A DNA stretch of 64,000 bases. Origin: Glutamicibacter uratoxydans (GTDB lineage Bacteria > Actinomycetota > Actinomycetes > Actinomycetales > Micrococcaceae). The stretch spans positions 1 to 64,000 of the forward strand of contig NZ_BJNY01000009.1 in assembly GCF_006539925.1 (NCBI RefSeq), in the 5' to 3' direction. A program made the translations under genes and the position numbers. Positions 26,040 to 35,296 of the stretch are shown here, piece after piece; the first letter of the stretch is position 1, and every line of letters starts with the position of its first letter. The notes beneath the pieces were generated by a model, which saw only the letters and a program-made list of their open reading frames with translations, was not told where the DNA came from and ran no database searches.

Positions 26040-26659
26040 AATGTTTTCCTCTAAATTTTGTGCGAAGGCCAAGTGATTTGGCGCTGATGCTTCGGGTTTT
26101 TCTTGCGCTGCTGGAGGCCTTCATCCACCGGCAGCAGTTGGGTTTCCCGTCAACGGCTAAAGGTCAATCAAATTTCCAAAGTTGAAAAATTCGACGCGTC
26201 ACCGTTGACGCCGAGCATTCGACGACAGCCTGAAGGAACCATCAGCGTCCAATCGCCGGGGTGCCTTTTACTGCTCTGCGCCTTACTCACACATCTAGTT
26301 TCCTCGTAACATTGACAACTTGCAAGTAACAATGGGGGTCTATGTCCACAATGCGAGACAATAATGTCCAAACGTGACGCCCGACACTTTAGTCAATTCT
26401 CTACTATCTAAACGCTTAACTACTCAATATGCTCAGGCTCGATCGCGAAAAATATACATTCTGCCTAGAGGGTGCACTGATGTGAATATTCATACACCCA
26501 ATACCAGTGCTCATAGTTCAAACATTCGCCATACCCAGCCCTTGACCAAATTAACCACTATCTGTTTGCAAATTTCCCGCATAAAATCGACATACGGACA
26601 TAGCGTCTGCACAGGTAAAACATAAAGTCAGCCCAAGGCAATAGGAGAAGCTGTTAAAC
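26040..26659. other. Long divergent intergenic region
   Basis: About 620 bases between the winged-helix gene and the two-component operon. It becomes AT-rich from about 26370 to 26640, which probably holds the RR/HK promoter. Frames crossing it lack ribosome-binding sites and family motifs. I see no tRNA or recognisable riboswitch. Confidence 0.5.
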
Positions 26660-27400
26660 ATGAACGATTCTCGATTTTCCCCAGCACAGCTGCCGCGCCT
26701 GACCCACCCTGACGGCACACCAATCAAGGTGCTCGTGGTTGACGACGAGCCATCGCTGGCAGAGCTAGTTGCCATGGGAACCCGCATGCTCGGGTGGGAA
26801 GCAACCATGGCTCACGACGGCCCCGAAGCAGTGGCAACTGCCCGCGCTTTGACTCCTGACGTACTCGTTCTGGACTGGATGCTTCCAGGCTTTGACGGCC
26901 CAGAAGTGCTGCGCAAAGTCCGCACCCATCTGCCCGAAGTTCCCGTCCTCTTCCTCACGGCAAAGGATGCTGTCGAAGACCGCATCGAAGGACTCGGAGC
27001 GGGCGCCGACGACTATGTCGCCAAGCCGTTCAGCCTTGAGGAGGTGCTGATTCGCCTGCACCGTCTGGTCGAACGCTCGGGCGCTACTACCGCCGATACC
27101 GCTGAACTTGTTGTCGGCGATTTGGTGCTGAATCTAGACTCCCATGACGTTTCGCGTGCCGGCCGCGAAATCCAGCTCACCGCCACCGAATTCGATTTGC
27201 TCTCCTACCTGATGAACAATGCACGCCGAGTCGTCTCCAAGTCGCAGATCCTGGACAATGTGTGGCACTACGACTTCGACGGGCAGGCGAATATCGTCGA
27301 GCTGTACATCTCCTACCTGCGCAAGAAGATCGACGTTGATGCAGAACCGATGATTCATACCGTGCGCGGTGTGGGATATGTGCTGAAGCCTGCTGCATGA
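26660..27400 (+). CDS. OmpR-family response regulator
   Basis: 246 residues. The receiver domain (KVLVVDDEPSLAELVAMG with the acidic pair, VLVLDWMLPGFDG with the phosphoacceptor Asp, VLFLTAKDA and DDYVAKPFSLEEV with the conserved Lys) is followed by an OmpR/PhoB winged helix (IQLTATEFDLLSYLMNNARR, ILDNVWHYDFDG, VELYISYLRKKID, TVRGVGYVLK). It overlaps the kinase start by 4 bases, so the two are translationally coupled. It resembles the PhoP/TcrA group of actinobacterial regulators, but the signal cannot be deduced. Confidence 0.95.
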   Translation: MNDSRFSPAQLPRLTHPDGTPIKVLVVDDEPSLAELVAMGTRMLGWEATMAHDGPEAVATARALTPDVLVLDWMLPGFDGPEVLRKVRTHLPEVPVLFLTAKDAVEDRIEGLGAGADDYVAKPFSLEEVLIRLHRLVERSGATTADTAELVVGDLVLNLDSHDVSRAGREIQLTATEFDLLSYLMNNARRVVSKSQILDNVWHYDFDGQANIVELYISYLRKKIDVDAEPMIHTVRGVGYVLKPAA

Positions 27401-28923
27401 GCATGTTCTCCTCAACCCCGAAGGTGAGCTCGCCGCATGCGCTGCAGCGCACGCTGATGATCATCTTGCTTACCTCGGTCACCGCAGTTTCAGTGCTGCT
27501 CGGGGTCCTCTACAACGCCGGCATGCGCCAGACGCTGATGGACCAGGTCGGCGAGCAGCTCAAGCTGACGACCGAACGCGCGCTGAATTATTCGGCAGAC
27601 ATCAGCAATGGGAAAATCCAGGCTCCCGGCCAGTCGGCAGGCACACTGACCGCACGCTTCGACCGCCTGGTGTTCTTCGGCGGTGTGCTGGACAAGAAGA
27701 CTGGCGAGTTCAAGCAGCTGGGCCAGCAGGACGCCATCCCGATGGTGCAGCTGCCGGTCAGCGATGTGAGCACCCCGGGCAACTTCCACCCGCGCCGAGC
27801 CAAGCTGACCGTGGGCGACTACTATCTGGTCGCGGTCAAGGATTCAGGGTCCAACTCCGTGCTGGTCGTCGGCCTGCCGTTGGCGGATACCGACATGGCG
27901 CTGCGCGAAATGGCGTGGTTGACCCTGTTCATTGCAATGATCCTGATTGTCGGTGCAGGCCTGGCCGGCTCATGGCTGATCAGCAGGTCGCTGGCTCCGC
28001 TCAAGCGCGTGGCTATCGTTGCCACCTCGGTGGCCGATGCGGATCTTGATTCGGGCAAGGTGGAGCTGACCCAGCGGGTCAACGACAGCGATGCCACTCC
28101 GGGTACGGAAGTCGGCAATGTGGGCTATGCGCTGAACGCAATGATCGACAACGTCTCCACAGCATTGACCGTGCGCGAAAAGTCCCAAGCGCAGATGCGC
28201 CAATTCGTTGCCGATGCATCCCACGAGCTGCGCACGCCGCTGTCCTCGATCCGCGGCTACACCGAACTGATTGCCGCCACCGAGCATTTCTCCCCGGACG
28301 GCCAGCGTTCGGTGGAGCGGGTGCTTCAGCAGAGCAGCCGCATGAGCTCGCTGGTCGAGAACCTGCTGCTGCTGGCGCGCTTGGACGAGGCGAACTCCTT
28401 CCGCCGCGCCAAGCTGGATCTGGGACTGCTGACCGCCGACATCACCGAGGACTTCCGTGTCACAGCTGATGACCACATCTGGGAATTCGACTGCGAGGAT
28501 CCGCAGACCTTCGTCAATGCCGATGCGTCCTCGCTGCGCCGGGTCATCACCAACCTGCTGGCCAACGCGCGCAAGCATACCACTCCGGGCAATACCGTCA
28601 CCATGACAGTCAGCCAGGATCTGGACACCGACGAGGCAGTGCTGCGCGTGCACGACACCGGCGAAGGCATTGACCCCGAGTTCCTGCCGAAGGTCTTCGA
28701 ACGGTTTACCAGAGCGGACAAGGCACGCTCCGGCTCTGATGGGACGACGGGGCTTGGCCTGCCGATTGCCAAGAGCATCGTCGAGGCCCACGGCGGTTCA
28801 ATCAGCGTCGAGTCGTCGCCCGGCAACACCACTTTCGAAGTCAGGCTGCCGCTCTACGACGAGGCGCAGGCCGGGCAGGACACCGGCACTGCTGCATCGA
28901 CCCAGCACACCACCGGGGCCTAG
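27397..28923 (+). CDS. Membrane sensor histidine kinase
   Basis: 508 residues. A first membrane helix at about 16-36 (LMIILLTSVTAVSVLLGVLY) and a second near 170-192 (LTLFIAMILIVGAGLAGSWLI) flank an extracytoplasmic sensor domain of about 130 residues. A HAMP linker follows (RSLAPLKRVAIVATSVADADL). The H box DASHELRTPLSSIRGYTEL, N box NLLANARKHTTPGN, G1 DTGEGIDPEFL and G2 GTTGLGLPIAKSIVEAHGG are all present, so it should be active. Co-transcribed with the response regulator. A strong terminator follows. Confidence 0.95.
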   Translation: MSMFSSTPKVSSPHALQRTLMIILLTSVTAVSVLLGVLYNAGMRQTLMDQVGEQLKLTTERALNYSADISNGKIQAPGQSAGTLTARFDRLVFFGGVLDKKTGEFKQLGQQDAIPMVQLPVSDVSTPGNFHPRRAKLTVGDYYLVAVKDSGSNSVLVVGLPLADTDMALREMAWLTLFIAMILIVGAGLAGSWLISRSLAPLKRVAIVATSVADADLDSGKVELTQRVNDSDATPGTEVGNVGYALNAMIDNVSTALTVREKSQAQMRQFVADASHELRTPLSSIRGYTELIAATEHFSPDGQRSVERVLQQSSRMSSLVENLLLLARLDEANSFRRAKLDLGLLTADITEDFRVTADDHIWEFDCEDPQTFVNADASSLRRVITNLLANARKHTTPGNTVTMTVSQDLDTDEAVLRVHDTGEGIDPEFLPKVFERFTRADKARSGSDGTTGLGLPIAKSIVEAHGGSISVESSPGNTTFEVRLPLYDEAQAGQDTGTAASTQHTTGA

Positions 28924-28943
28924 CCTCTGCCGGCTTCTGTTCA

Positions 28944-28997
28944 AAGCACGCACAAGGGCGGACAGTTCATGCGAACTGTCCGCCCTTGTGCGTGCTT
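28944..28997. terminator. Strong bidirectional terminator
   Basis: A 25-bp perfect stem (28944-28968 with 28973-28997) around loop ATGC, between the convergent kinase and upp genes. Confidence 0.92.
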
Positions 28998-29020
28998 CTT
29001 CGAAAAGCCCTGCGGGCCGA

Positions 29021-29671
29021 TTAGGAAATCGGAGGCGGGGTCACACCGTACAGGCGGTCGCCTGCGTCGCCAAGGCCAGGAATGATGTAGGCCTTTTCGT
29101 TCAGCTTCTCGTCCAGCGAGGCAAGAACTACATGGACCTCGTCATTGTCGCCATGGGCCTTCTGCAGGCGCTCAACGCCCTCAGGCGCGGCGATCAGGCA
29201 GATGCAGGTCACCGATTCTGCCCCGCGGTCGAAGATGAACTTAATGGCCTCGGCCAGGGTGCCGCCGGTGGCCAGCATCGGATCAAGGATGAAGACCTGG
29301 CGGCCGGTCAGGTCATTCGGCACGCGGTCTGCGTAGGTGATGATGTCCAGGGTCTCTTCATTGCGGGCCATGCCCAGGAAGCCGACTTCAGCGGTCGGAA
29401 CCAGGCGGGTCATGCCTTCGAGCATGCCAAGGCCAGCGCGCAGGATCGGGACGACCAGCGGGGTCGGCTTGGCGATGCTGGTGCCCATGGTGGTGGCTAC
29501 CGGGGTGACGACCTCAACCTGTTCGGTCCGCACCTCTCGAGTTGCCTCGTAGGCCAGCAGGGTGACCAGCTCATCGGTCAGCTGGCGGAAGATCGAGGAC
29601 GGGGTGTTCTTGTCTCGAAGAACCGAAACCTTATGTGCCACCAACGGGTGGTCGACTACCTGTACGCGCAT
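29021..29671 (-). CDS. upp: Uracil phosphoribosyltransferase
   Basis: 216 residues from ATG 29671, where the family normally begins ([20 protein letters not shown]); the frame extends 17 codons further upstream without support. It converts uracil and PRPP to UMP in pyrimidine salvage. The PRPP loop is [17 protein letters not shown], and the C-terminal uracil-binding segment is [16 protein letters not shown], both close to the canonical Upp sequences. It is divergent from tadA. Confidence 0.95.
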   Translation of the reverse strand: MRVQVVDHPLVAHKVSVLRDKNTPSSIFRQLTDELVTLLAYEATREVRTEQVEVVTPVATTMGTSIAKPTPLVVPILRAGLGMLEGMTRLVPTAEVGFLGMARNEETLDIITYADRVPNDLTGRQVFILDPMLATGGTLAEAIKFIFDRGAESVTCICLIAAPEGVERLQKAHGDNDEVHVVLASLDEKLNEKAYIIPGLGDAGDRLYGVTPPPIS

Positions 29672-29794
29672 GTCTAGAAATCTATCAGCACAGGCTTTGA
29701 ATAGACGAGGGAATCCGCGCAATTTCCGGGCCTAGGCACTGATTAAGTGCCCAAGAAAACACCAAAGAGGCTGAACACGTAAGGTTAGAGAACT

Positions 29795-30268
29795 ATGAAC
29801 CGCGAACACGAAGCCTGGATGGACCTCGCCCTTGCCGAAGCCAGGGCGGCCCTCACAACAGATGACGTACCCATCGGGGCAGTGATCATCTCCCCCACCG
29901 GCGACGTTCTGTCCACCGGGCGCAACGAGCGCGAAGCCGTCAAAGACCCTACCGGCCATGCCGAAGTCATCGCCATCCGCAACGCTGTGACGGCGCTCGC
30001 CGCCCAGGGCCAGGACGACAGCTGGCGTTTGGAAGACTGCACGTTGGTAGTCACCTTGGAGCCATGCGCCATGTGTGCCGGAGCCATCGTGCTCTCGCGC
30101 ATTCCGCGCTTGGTATTCGGCGCTTGGGATGAAAAGGCCGGGGCCTGCGGCTCGGTCTTCGACATTGTCCGCGAACCGCGGTTGAACCACTGGGTGGAAG
30201 TCTATCCGAGGGTCAAAGAACAGGAATGTGCGGAGATCTTGCAGGACTTCTTCCGTTCCAAACGCTGA
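29795..30268 (+). CDS. tadA: tRNA-specific adenosine deaminase
   Basis: 157 residues. Zinc and catalytic motifs are complete: GHAEVIAIRN (His and Glu) and TLEPCAMCAGAIVLSRI (both Cys). The C-terminal region LNHWVEVYPRVKEQECAEIL is typical of TadA. It deaminates A34 of tRNA-Arg(ACG) to inosine, and two such tRNA genes are at 13271 and 14084. tRNA-Ser lies 87 bases downstream in the same direction. Confidence 0.95.
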   Translation: MNREHEAWMDLALAEARAALTTDDVPIGAVIISPTGDVLSTGRNEREAVKDPTGHAEVIAIRNAVTALAAQGQDDSWRLEDCTLVVTLEPCAMCAGAIVLSRIPRLVFGAWDEKAGACGSVFDIVREPRLNHWVEVYPRVKEQECAEILQDFFRSKR

Positions 30269-30355
30269 GCAAAATGTGTTTCGAACCACTTAGCTTGAAT
30301 TAACCGGTTCTCGTTTTGGTTTTCACCTGTGGTTCGTTATAGAGTTATCAGGTCT

Positions 30356-30443
30356 GGTGACGTGTCCGAGCGGCCGAAGGTGCAACACTCGAAATGTTGT
30401 GTACGGTAACCCCGTACCGTGGGTTCAAATCCCACCGTCACCG
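30356..30443 (+). tRNA. tRNA-Ser(CGA)
   Basis: 88 bases. Acceptor GGTGACG pairs with CGTCACC. The anticodon stem CAACA/TGTTG encloses CTCGAAA, giving CGA. The long variable arm GTACGGTAACCCCGTAC is typical of serine tRNA. CCA is not encoded, unlike the tRNA-Arg genes. Confidence 0.96.
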
Positions 30444-30451
30444 CGTAGAGC

Positions 30452-30485
30452 AACCCCGAGAATCATTGAATTCTCGGGGTTTTTC
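30452..30485 (+). terminator. Terminator after tRNA-Ser
   Basis: Arms AACCCCGAGAAT (30452-30463) and ATTCTCGGGGTT (30470-30481), followed by TTTT. Confidence 0.9.
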
Positions 30486-30904
30486 TTTACCCCGCAGGGT
30501 CCGCGTTGGCTGAGAAGCTTATTTTGATGGCGAGATTTTGGAGGCCTAGGAATCGATTCCTTGGCCATCATGAGACAAGGCAGGGGGAGAATAGATGAGC
30601 AAATCAACGACAAGCAGGTTGGTCACTGCGCCAACTTTTAGAAGACTAAGAGGCAGCTTCCTCTGCGAGGCTCGCTCTTGCTGAACCCATTGATAACCCC
30701 GCGCCACCGCAAGGTGGCACGAGACGAGTAAATCAATTGGTTCGTAAAAGCCACCTAGTCGAAAGTGTCAATAACTTCCCAAACTTCGAAAATGTACTCG
30801 ATTTTGAGCGATTAAATCGCCTACACCTAGTCTTGCACAAGCTAGTCGGTTGGATTCATGGAAAACTTTAAGTTTTAATCAAGGGAATACCCAAGGAGAT
30901 AGAT
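30486..30904. other. Gene-poor, lower-GC stretch after tRNA-Ser
   Basis: No gene that I can support. It holds a 24-base near-perfect palindrome (30543-30566, one mismatch) and a short stem GCCACC-GCAA-GGTGGC (30703-30718). A 29-codon frame at 30595-30684 has a plausible ribosome-binding site but no other support. Confidence 0.45.
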
Positions 30905-31465
30905 TTGAAGAAGCCACTTTCCATACTCGCAATTGCCGCGCTGTCCCTTTCAGTTGCAGCTTGCAGCCCTAGCGAGAACACCAATCCAACCCCCGCGGTA
31001 GTTCCATCCCATGCATCCACAACATCTGGTTCTCCAACCGCTTCAACTACGGAATCGGCAAAACCATTAAGTGAATCAACTGCAACCAGCGCTGCGACCA
31101 AGGACATTCCTCCCACAGCCACACTAGCTTCAACACCTACACCGAAGGCTGCCGTCGTACCGACCCCGCAAAAAACGGCCAAACCGGCACCAAAGCAAAC
31201 GGTCAAACCATCCCCAAAACCATCCGCCAAGCCAAAACCCAAGGCGAGTGCTAAACCAGTACCGAAGGTTGCACCCAAGGCAACAGCAAAGCCAAAACCG
31301 AAGCCAACAGCCAAGACAAATCCTGCACCGTCAAGAAAATCCACTCTAGGCACCGTTCGAGGTGGTGCTTTCTGTTCCGGCGCTGGTTCTAAAGGCGTAT
31401 CGAGTGCAGGAAATACTTTGACCTGCAAAACTGCCAAAGATGGACGCCTACGCTGGATGCGATAA
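30905..31465 (+). CDS. Secreted Lys/Pro-rich lipoprotein
   Basis: 186 residues from a TTG start at 30905, supported by AAGGAGAT immediately upstream (30893-30900). A lipoprotein signal peptide ends in the lipobox SVAAC (Cys near 20). A Thr/Ser/Pro-rich linker follows, then from about 75 to 145 a Lys-Pro-Ala repeat region (KPKPKASAKPVPKVAPKATA), probably an extended wall-spanning stalk. The C-terminal 35 residues form a small domain with two Cys: RGGAFCSGAGSKGVSS and TLTCKTAKDGRLRWMR. This C-terminal module occurs in other actinobacterial surface proteins as I recall it; its function is unknown. Codon use is less GC-rich than that of neighbouring genes. Confidence 0.8.
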   Translation: MKKPLSILAIAALSLSVAACSPSENTNPTPAVVPSHASTTSGSPTASTTESAKPLSESTATSAATKDIPPTATLASTPTPKAAVVPTPQKTAKPAPKQTVKPSPKPSAKPKPKASAKPVPKVAPKATAKPKPKPTAKTNPAPSRKSTLGTVRGGAFCSGAGSKGVSSAGNTLTCKTAKDGRLRWMR

Positions 31466-31820
31466 CCAGCCGTTCGGATAGGTGAATTGTCCGCTAGGAT
31501 TGTTGGCGGCGCCAACATTTCGATTCAAAATCGCGCTTAGATCGAGACAAAGTCGCGGAAGATTCCGGGCAAACATAGTGAAATCATTCCGTTATAGCCT
31601 CGTAATTTTTCGCCCTGGGAGTTTTTTAAACCCTACCGTCATCGCTAGGGAAAGCGACGGAATCTTAAAGTTTCTCCGCCGTCGGACGCTGGCTGGATGG
31701 GGCTTCTATTCTTTGCTCGGCTTCGCCGCAAGACAACTAATGCGGACAGCCACAGCGAACGAGCAAAGCAAAATCTGAGCTTGCGGACAATCGATCCCAC
31801 ATCACCCTACCGTCGATGAA
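31466..31820. other. Gene-free low-GC stretch
   Basis: No supported gene. It contains a possible degenerate copy of the tRNA-Ser 3' end at 31628-31648 (see findings). The plus-strand frame at 31482-31778 has no ribosome-binding site or recognisable motif. Confidence 0.45.
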
Positions 31821-31859
31821 AACAGGCGGCCGTTGCGCTTTAAGCAGCGGCCGCCTGTT
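31821..31859 (-). terminator. Terminator of the purine transport/deaminase operon
   Basis: A 16-bp stem with one G-U pair (31821-31836 with 31844-31859), just past the minus-strand stop at 31876. Confidence 0.85.
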
Positions 31860-31875
31860 CAATATGGATGAAGCG

Positions 31876-33351
31876 CTAGTCAGCGCATGGAATGTGGTTC
31901 GACTTCGAGTCGTACAGCTTGCCGTCCTGCACGTAGTCGCCTTCCTGCAGCTCGCCGAGCATCGCCGAGGAAATCCGCCGGTTGCTGGCCTCGGCCATCA
32001 CCGATTGCGGTCGGTTTCCCTTGATCTTCAGGTGGTTGAACAGCAGGTTCAGCACGATGGCCATGATGGCCGAGGAGCTGATGCCAGAGTGGAAAATCGT
32101 GACGAACCAGCTGGGGAACTGGTCGTAGATGTTCGGAGCAACGATCGGGAACATCCCGAAGCCCAGCGCCGCGGCCACGATCACAAGGTTCATATTGCCC
32201 TCGTACTTCACTGTGGACAGGGTGCGGATGCCTGAAGCGGCCACGGTGCCGAAAAGCACGATGCCTGCGCCGCCGAGAACCGGGGTGGGGATCGCAGCCA
32301 CGAAGCGTCCGAGCACCGGCAGCAGCCCGAGGATGACCAGGATTCCGCCGCCGGCCGTCACGACGAAGCGGCTCTTCACGCCGGTGATCGCCACCAAGCC
32401 CACGTTCTGCGCGAAAGCGCTCTGTGTGAAGGAGTTGAAGATCGGGGAGATGGCACTGGAGATCATGTCCGCGCGCAGGCCGTCGCCGACCCGCCGGGCA
32501 TCAGTCTTGGTGCCAACGATCTCGCCGACCGCAATAATATCTGCCGAGGTCTCGGTCAGCGTCACCAGGATGACGATGACCATCGACAGGATTGCGGCTA
32601 CCTGGAACTCCGGCATGCCAAAGGCGAAAGGCTGCGGGACGGCGAACACGGGGCCGTCCAGTACCTTGCTGAAGTCGGCCATTCCGGTAGCCGCTGCGAT
32701 AATCGTTCCGACCACCATGGCCAGCAGGATCGACAGCCGGGACACCGCTGCCACGCCGACCTTGCTGAAGAGCACCACCAGCACCAGTGTGGCTCCTGCC
32801 AATGCCAGGTTCTGCACCGATCCATAGTCTTCGGACTTGGCGTTGCCTCCCATGGTCCAGCCGGCTGCGACCGGCATCAAGGTCAGGCCGATGGTGGTAA
32901 TCACCGTTCCTGCCACCACCGGCGGGAAGAAGCGGATGATCCGCGAGAAGACCGGGGTGATCAGCAAGCCGATGATCGACGAGGCGATCACCGCGCCGAA
33001 GACGGTGGCGATGGAACCGCCGCCTTCAAGAATGGAAATCATGGTGGCAACACCGGCGAAGGAAACGCCCTGCACCAGAGGCAGCTGGGATCCAAAGAAC
33101 GGAATGCCCACCGTCTGCAGCACGGTGGCAAGGCCGCCGACGAACAGGCAGGAAGCGATCAGCACGCCGATTTCGGCTTCGCCGAGGCCCGCTGCGGTGC
33201 CGATGATCAGCGGCGGGGCAATGATGCCGCCATACATCGTGAGCACATGCTGCAAGCCGAAGCCGATGTTCTGCGCCATGGGCAGGCGCTCATCCTCCGG
33301 CCGCTGGCCGCGCTTCTGCTGCGCAGCGGTGCTAATGCGTGAACTAGACAT
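31876..33351 (-). CDS. NCS2-family nucleobase (xanthine/uracil) permease
   Basis: 491 residues with about 14 hydrophobic segments. Typical NCS2 segments include GLQHVLTMYGGIIAPPLIIG near residue 32, QTVGIPFFGSQLPLVQGVSF near 95, a central ETSADIIAVGEIVG near 275 with the substrate-binding Glu, and the helix-10 segment SAFAQNVGLVAITGVKSRFV. It is a proton or sodium symporter for purines. The 8-oxoguanine/guanine-like deaminase encoded 19 bases upstream suggests an oxidised or aminated purine as substrate. Confidence 0.92.
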   Translation of the reverse strand: MSSSRISTAAQQKRGQRPEDERLPMAQNIGFGLQHVLTMYGGIIAPPLIIGTAAGLGEAEIGVLIASCLFVGGLATVLQTVGIPFFGSQLPLVQGVSFAGVATMISILEGGGSIATVFGAVIASSIIGLLITPVFSRIIRFFPPVVAGTVITTIGLTLMPVAAGWTMGGNAKSEDYGSVQNLALAGATLVLVVLFSKVGVAAVSRLSILLAMVVGTIIAAATGMADFSKVLDGPVFAVPQPFAFGMPEFQVAAILSMVIVILVTLTETSADIIAVGEIVGTKTDARRVGDGLRADMISSAISPIFNSFTQSAFAQNVGLVAITGVKSRFVVTAGGGILVILGLLPVLGRFVAAIPTPVLGGAGIVLFGTVAASGIRTLSTVKYEGNMNLVIVAAALGFGMFPIVAPNIYDQFPSWFVTIFHSGISSSAIMAIVLNLLFNHLKIKGNRPQSVMAEASNRRISSAMLGELQEGDYVQDGKLYDSKSNHIPCAD

Positions 33352-33370
33352 GATTTTCTTTCCTCCCTAG

Positions 33371-34753
33371 CTATGCGTACTGGCGGACCGGAGCATCAAG
33401 GTCAACCAGCGCCTTTGCATGTTTGGTATGGCGGTGGATCAGCTCTGGAAGATCCAAGCCTGGAATAGCTCCGTCGACAACACGCCACTGGCCCGCAACC
33501 ATCACGCGGTCGGCCTTGTCTGCACCGCACAGCAGCAGTGCGGCAATCGGATCGTGGCTTCCCGAGAAGCGCAGCTCATCGGTGGTGAAGAAGGCGAGAT
33601 CAGCCTGCATGCCCACCTCGATCTTTCCGATGTCGCTGCGGCCCAGCACCTTGGCCGAGCCTGCAGTAGCCCAGTTCAGCGCGCGCTGCACCGGCACATC
33701 AGCTCCATAGCGGAGGCGCTGCAGGTACAGTGCCTGGCGGACTTCAAGGATCATGTTCGATCCGTCGTTGGATGCCGAGCCGTCGACACCTAAGCCAACG
33801 GGGACGCCGGCAGCTTCAAGCTCCAGCACCCGGGCGATACCCGAGGCCAAGCGCATGTTGGACGTTGCGCAGTGGGCCACCGCAGTTCCCGCAGCGCCCA
33901 GTTGCTGGATTTCATCGGCGTTGAAGTGGATGCCGTGGCCCAGCCAGGTCTGCGGTCCCAGCCAGCCGACGCTGTCCAAATAGTCCAGCGGCCGCAGGCC
34001 GAAGCGTTCAAGGCAGAATTCTTCTTCATCCAGCGTCTCGGCCAGATGGGTATGCAGCCGTACGCCGTACTTTTCTGCCAGCTTCGCGCTTTCGCGCATG
34101 GCATCCGTCGTCACAGAAAACGGGGAACACGGCGCCAACGCAATTTGAATCGTGGCCCCTTCCTCGCTCTGGTGGTACTTCTCGATCAGGCGCTGGCTGT
34201 CGGCCAGGACCACATCGAGGTCCTGCACCGTGGACTGCGGAGGAAGCCCGCCGTCCTTCTCCCCTAGGGTCATCGAGCCCCGGGTGAGTGTGGCGCGCAT
34301 GCCGAAGTCGCGCACCGCGGCCACCTCGATATCGATTGACTCGTCCATGCCTTCGGGGAACAGGTAGTGGTGATCGGCCGCCGTGGTGCAGCCCGACAGC
34401 AGGAGCTCCGCCAAAGCCACACGCACTGCTGCATCTAAGGCATCTGGAGTCAGCCGCGCCCACACCTTGTAGAGATTCTGCAGCCACGGGAACAGCGGCG
34501 CATTGGCTGCCGGCCCCCATGCGCGGGTGAGCGTTTGGTAGAAGTGGTGGTGGGTGTTGACCAGGCCCGGGGTGATCACATGCTTGCTGGCGTCGAATAC
34601 CTGGGTGTACGCGGTGGTCGGCACAGCCCCTGTAGGGACGAGTTCAACAATCTTGTTGCCTTGAACGACAATGCCATTGGCGGCGTCGGTGGAGCTGAGG
34701 ATTCCTTGCGGATTCTTGATCCACAGGGCAGTAATGTTCGGCACGGCCGACAT
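33371..34753 (-). CDS. 8-oxoguanine deaminase-like amidohydrolase
   Basis: About 460 residues. A metal-dependent amidohydrolase of the TrzA/AtzB and 8-oxoguanine deaminase group: the HxH motif PGLVNTHHHFYQTLTRAW near 65, THLAETLDEEEFCLERFG near 245 with the metal His, WLGHGIHFNADE, VAHCATSNMRLASGIA near 300 and the catalytic Asp in GLGVDGSASNDGSNM. The NCS2 permease next door supports a purine substrate. Start is uncertain: ATG 34753 is used, a TTG lies at 34768, and a GTG at 34744 is better spaced from the GAAAGGA motif. Confidence 0.88.
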   Translation of the reverse strand: MSAVPNITALWIKNPQGILSSTDAANGIVVQGNKIVELVPTGAVPTTAYTQVFDASKHVITPGLVNTHHHFYQTLTRAWGPAANAPLFPWLQNLYKVWARLTPDALDAAVRVALAELLLSGCTTAADHHYLFPEGMDESIDIEVAAVRDFGMRATLTRGSMTLGEKDGGLPPQSTVQDLDVVLADSQRLIEKYHQSEEGATIQIALAPCSPFSVTTDAMRESAKLAEKYGVRLHTHLAETLDEEEFCLERFGLRPLDYLDSVGWLGPQTWLGHGIHFNADEIQQLGAAGTAVAHCATSNMRLASGIARVLELEAAGVPVGLGVDGSASNDGSNMILEVRQALYLQRLRYGADVPVQRALNWATAGSAKVLGRSDIGKIEVGMQADLAFFTTDELRFSGSHDPIAALLLCGADKADRVMVAGQWRVVDGAIPGLDLPELIHRHTKHAKALVDLDAPVRQYA

Positions 34754-34930
34754 TCCTTTCGTTGACAAAAATGAAATGCCAGCTCAGTTATGCCTGTCTG
34801 CTGATCCAGGGCGCCTGCGCGCACCTAGGACACTATCAGTGACCTGCATCACTAAACAAGGTTTTTAGAATTAAAATCTTGCAATGCGAAATTTACTGTC
34901 GAGCAAAGTCCTTTGTTCAATAATCTGCGT

Positions 34931-35296
34931 ATGGATGCAGATAAGAAGATATGCGGATTAGAGCCGGATGGGCAGTACGTTGAACTTGCGGTGGAAGTCT
35001 TCGGGCTGCTTGCAGACGCTACGCGCGTACGCATCATCTTGGCGCTGCGCAGAGGCGCAGAACTCTCGGTGAACCACTTGGCAGAAATCGTCGGGAAGTC
35101 GCCGGCCGCAGTTTCGCAGCATCTAGCCAAGCTCCGCATGGCCCGCATCGTGTCCACCCGCCAGGAAGGGCAAAAAGTCTTCTACAAGCTGGAGAACGAG
35201 CACGCCTCGCAGCTTGTCAGCGATGCCATCTTCCAGGCAGAACATTCACTGGGCGGAACTCCGCGCCACCACCACAAAGACCGAGGCCAAGCATGA
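34931..35296 (+). CDS. ArsR/SmtB-family metal-responsive repressor
   Basis: 121 residues from ATG 34931. Winged helix: VEVFGLLADATRVRIILALR, SVNHLAEIVGKSPAAVSQHLAKLRMA and VSTRQEGQKVFYKLENEHASQL. The C-terminal His-rich tail TPRHHHKD and the acidic/His residues of helix 5 suggest Zn, Ni or Co sensing of the CzrA/NmtR/KmtR type. It overlaps the CDF transporter gene by 4 bases (ATGA), the usual repressor-exporter arrangement. A short inverted repeat (ATCTGC..GCAGAT, 34923-34942) spans the start codon and may be its operator. Confidence 0.92.
   Translation: MDADKKICGLEPDGQYVELAVEVFGLLADATRVRIILALRRGAELSVNHLAEIVGKSPAAVSQHLAKLRMARIVSTRQEGQKVFYKLENEHASQLVSDAIFQAEHSLGGTPRHHHKDRGQA

Noticed and set aside
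26374-26625. 83-codon frame in the region before the response regulator
   Set aside because: AT-rich promoter-like DNA, no ribosome-binding site, no motif.
30595-30684. 29-codon frame MSKSTTSRLVTAPTF with a GGGGGA upstream
   Set aside because: Too short and basic to support without conservation data; nothing in its position explains it.
30703-30718. GCCACC-GCAA-GGTGGC hairpin as a terminator
   Set aside because: No gene ends upstream of it on either strand and no U tract follows.
31482-31778. 98-codon frame after the lipoprotein
   Set aside because: No ribosome-binding site and no domain-like pattern; composition resembles non-coding DNA.
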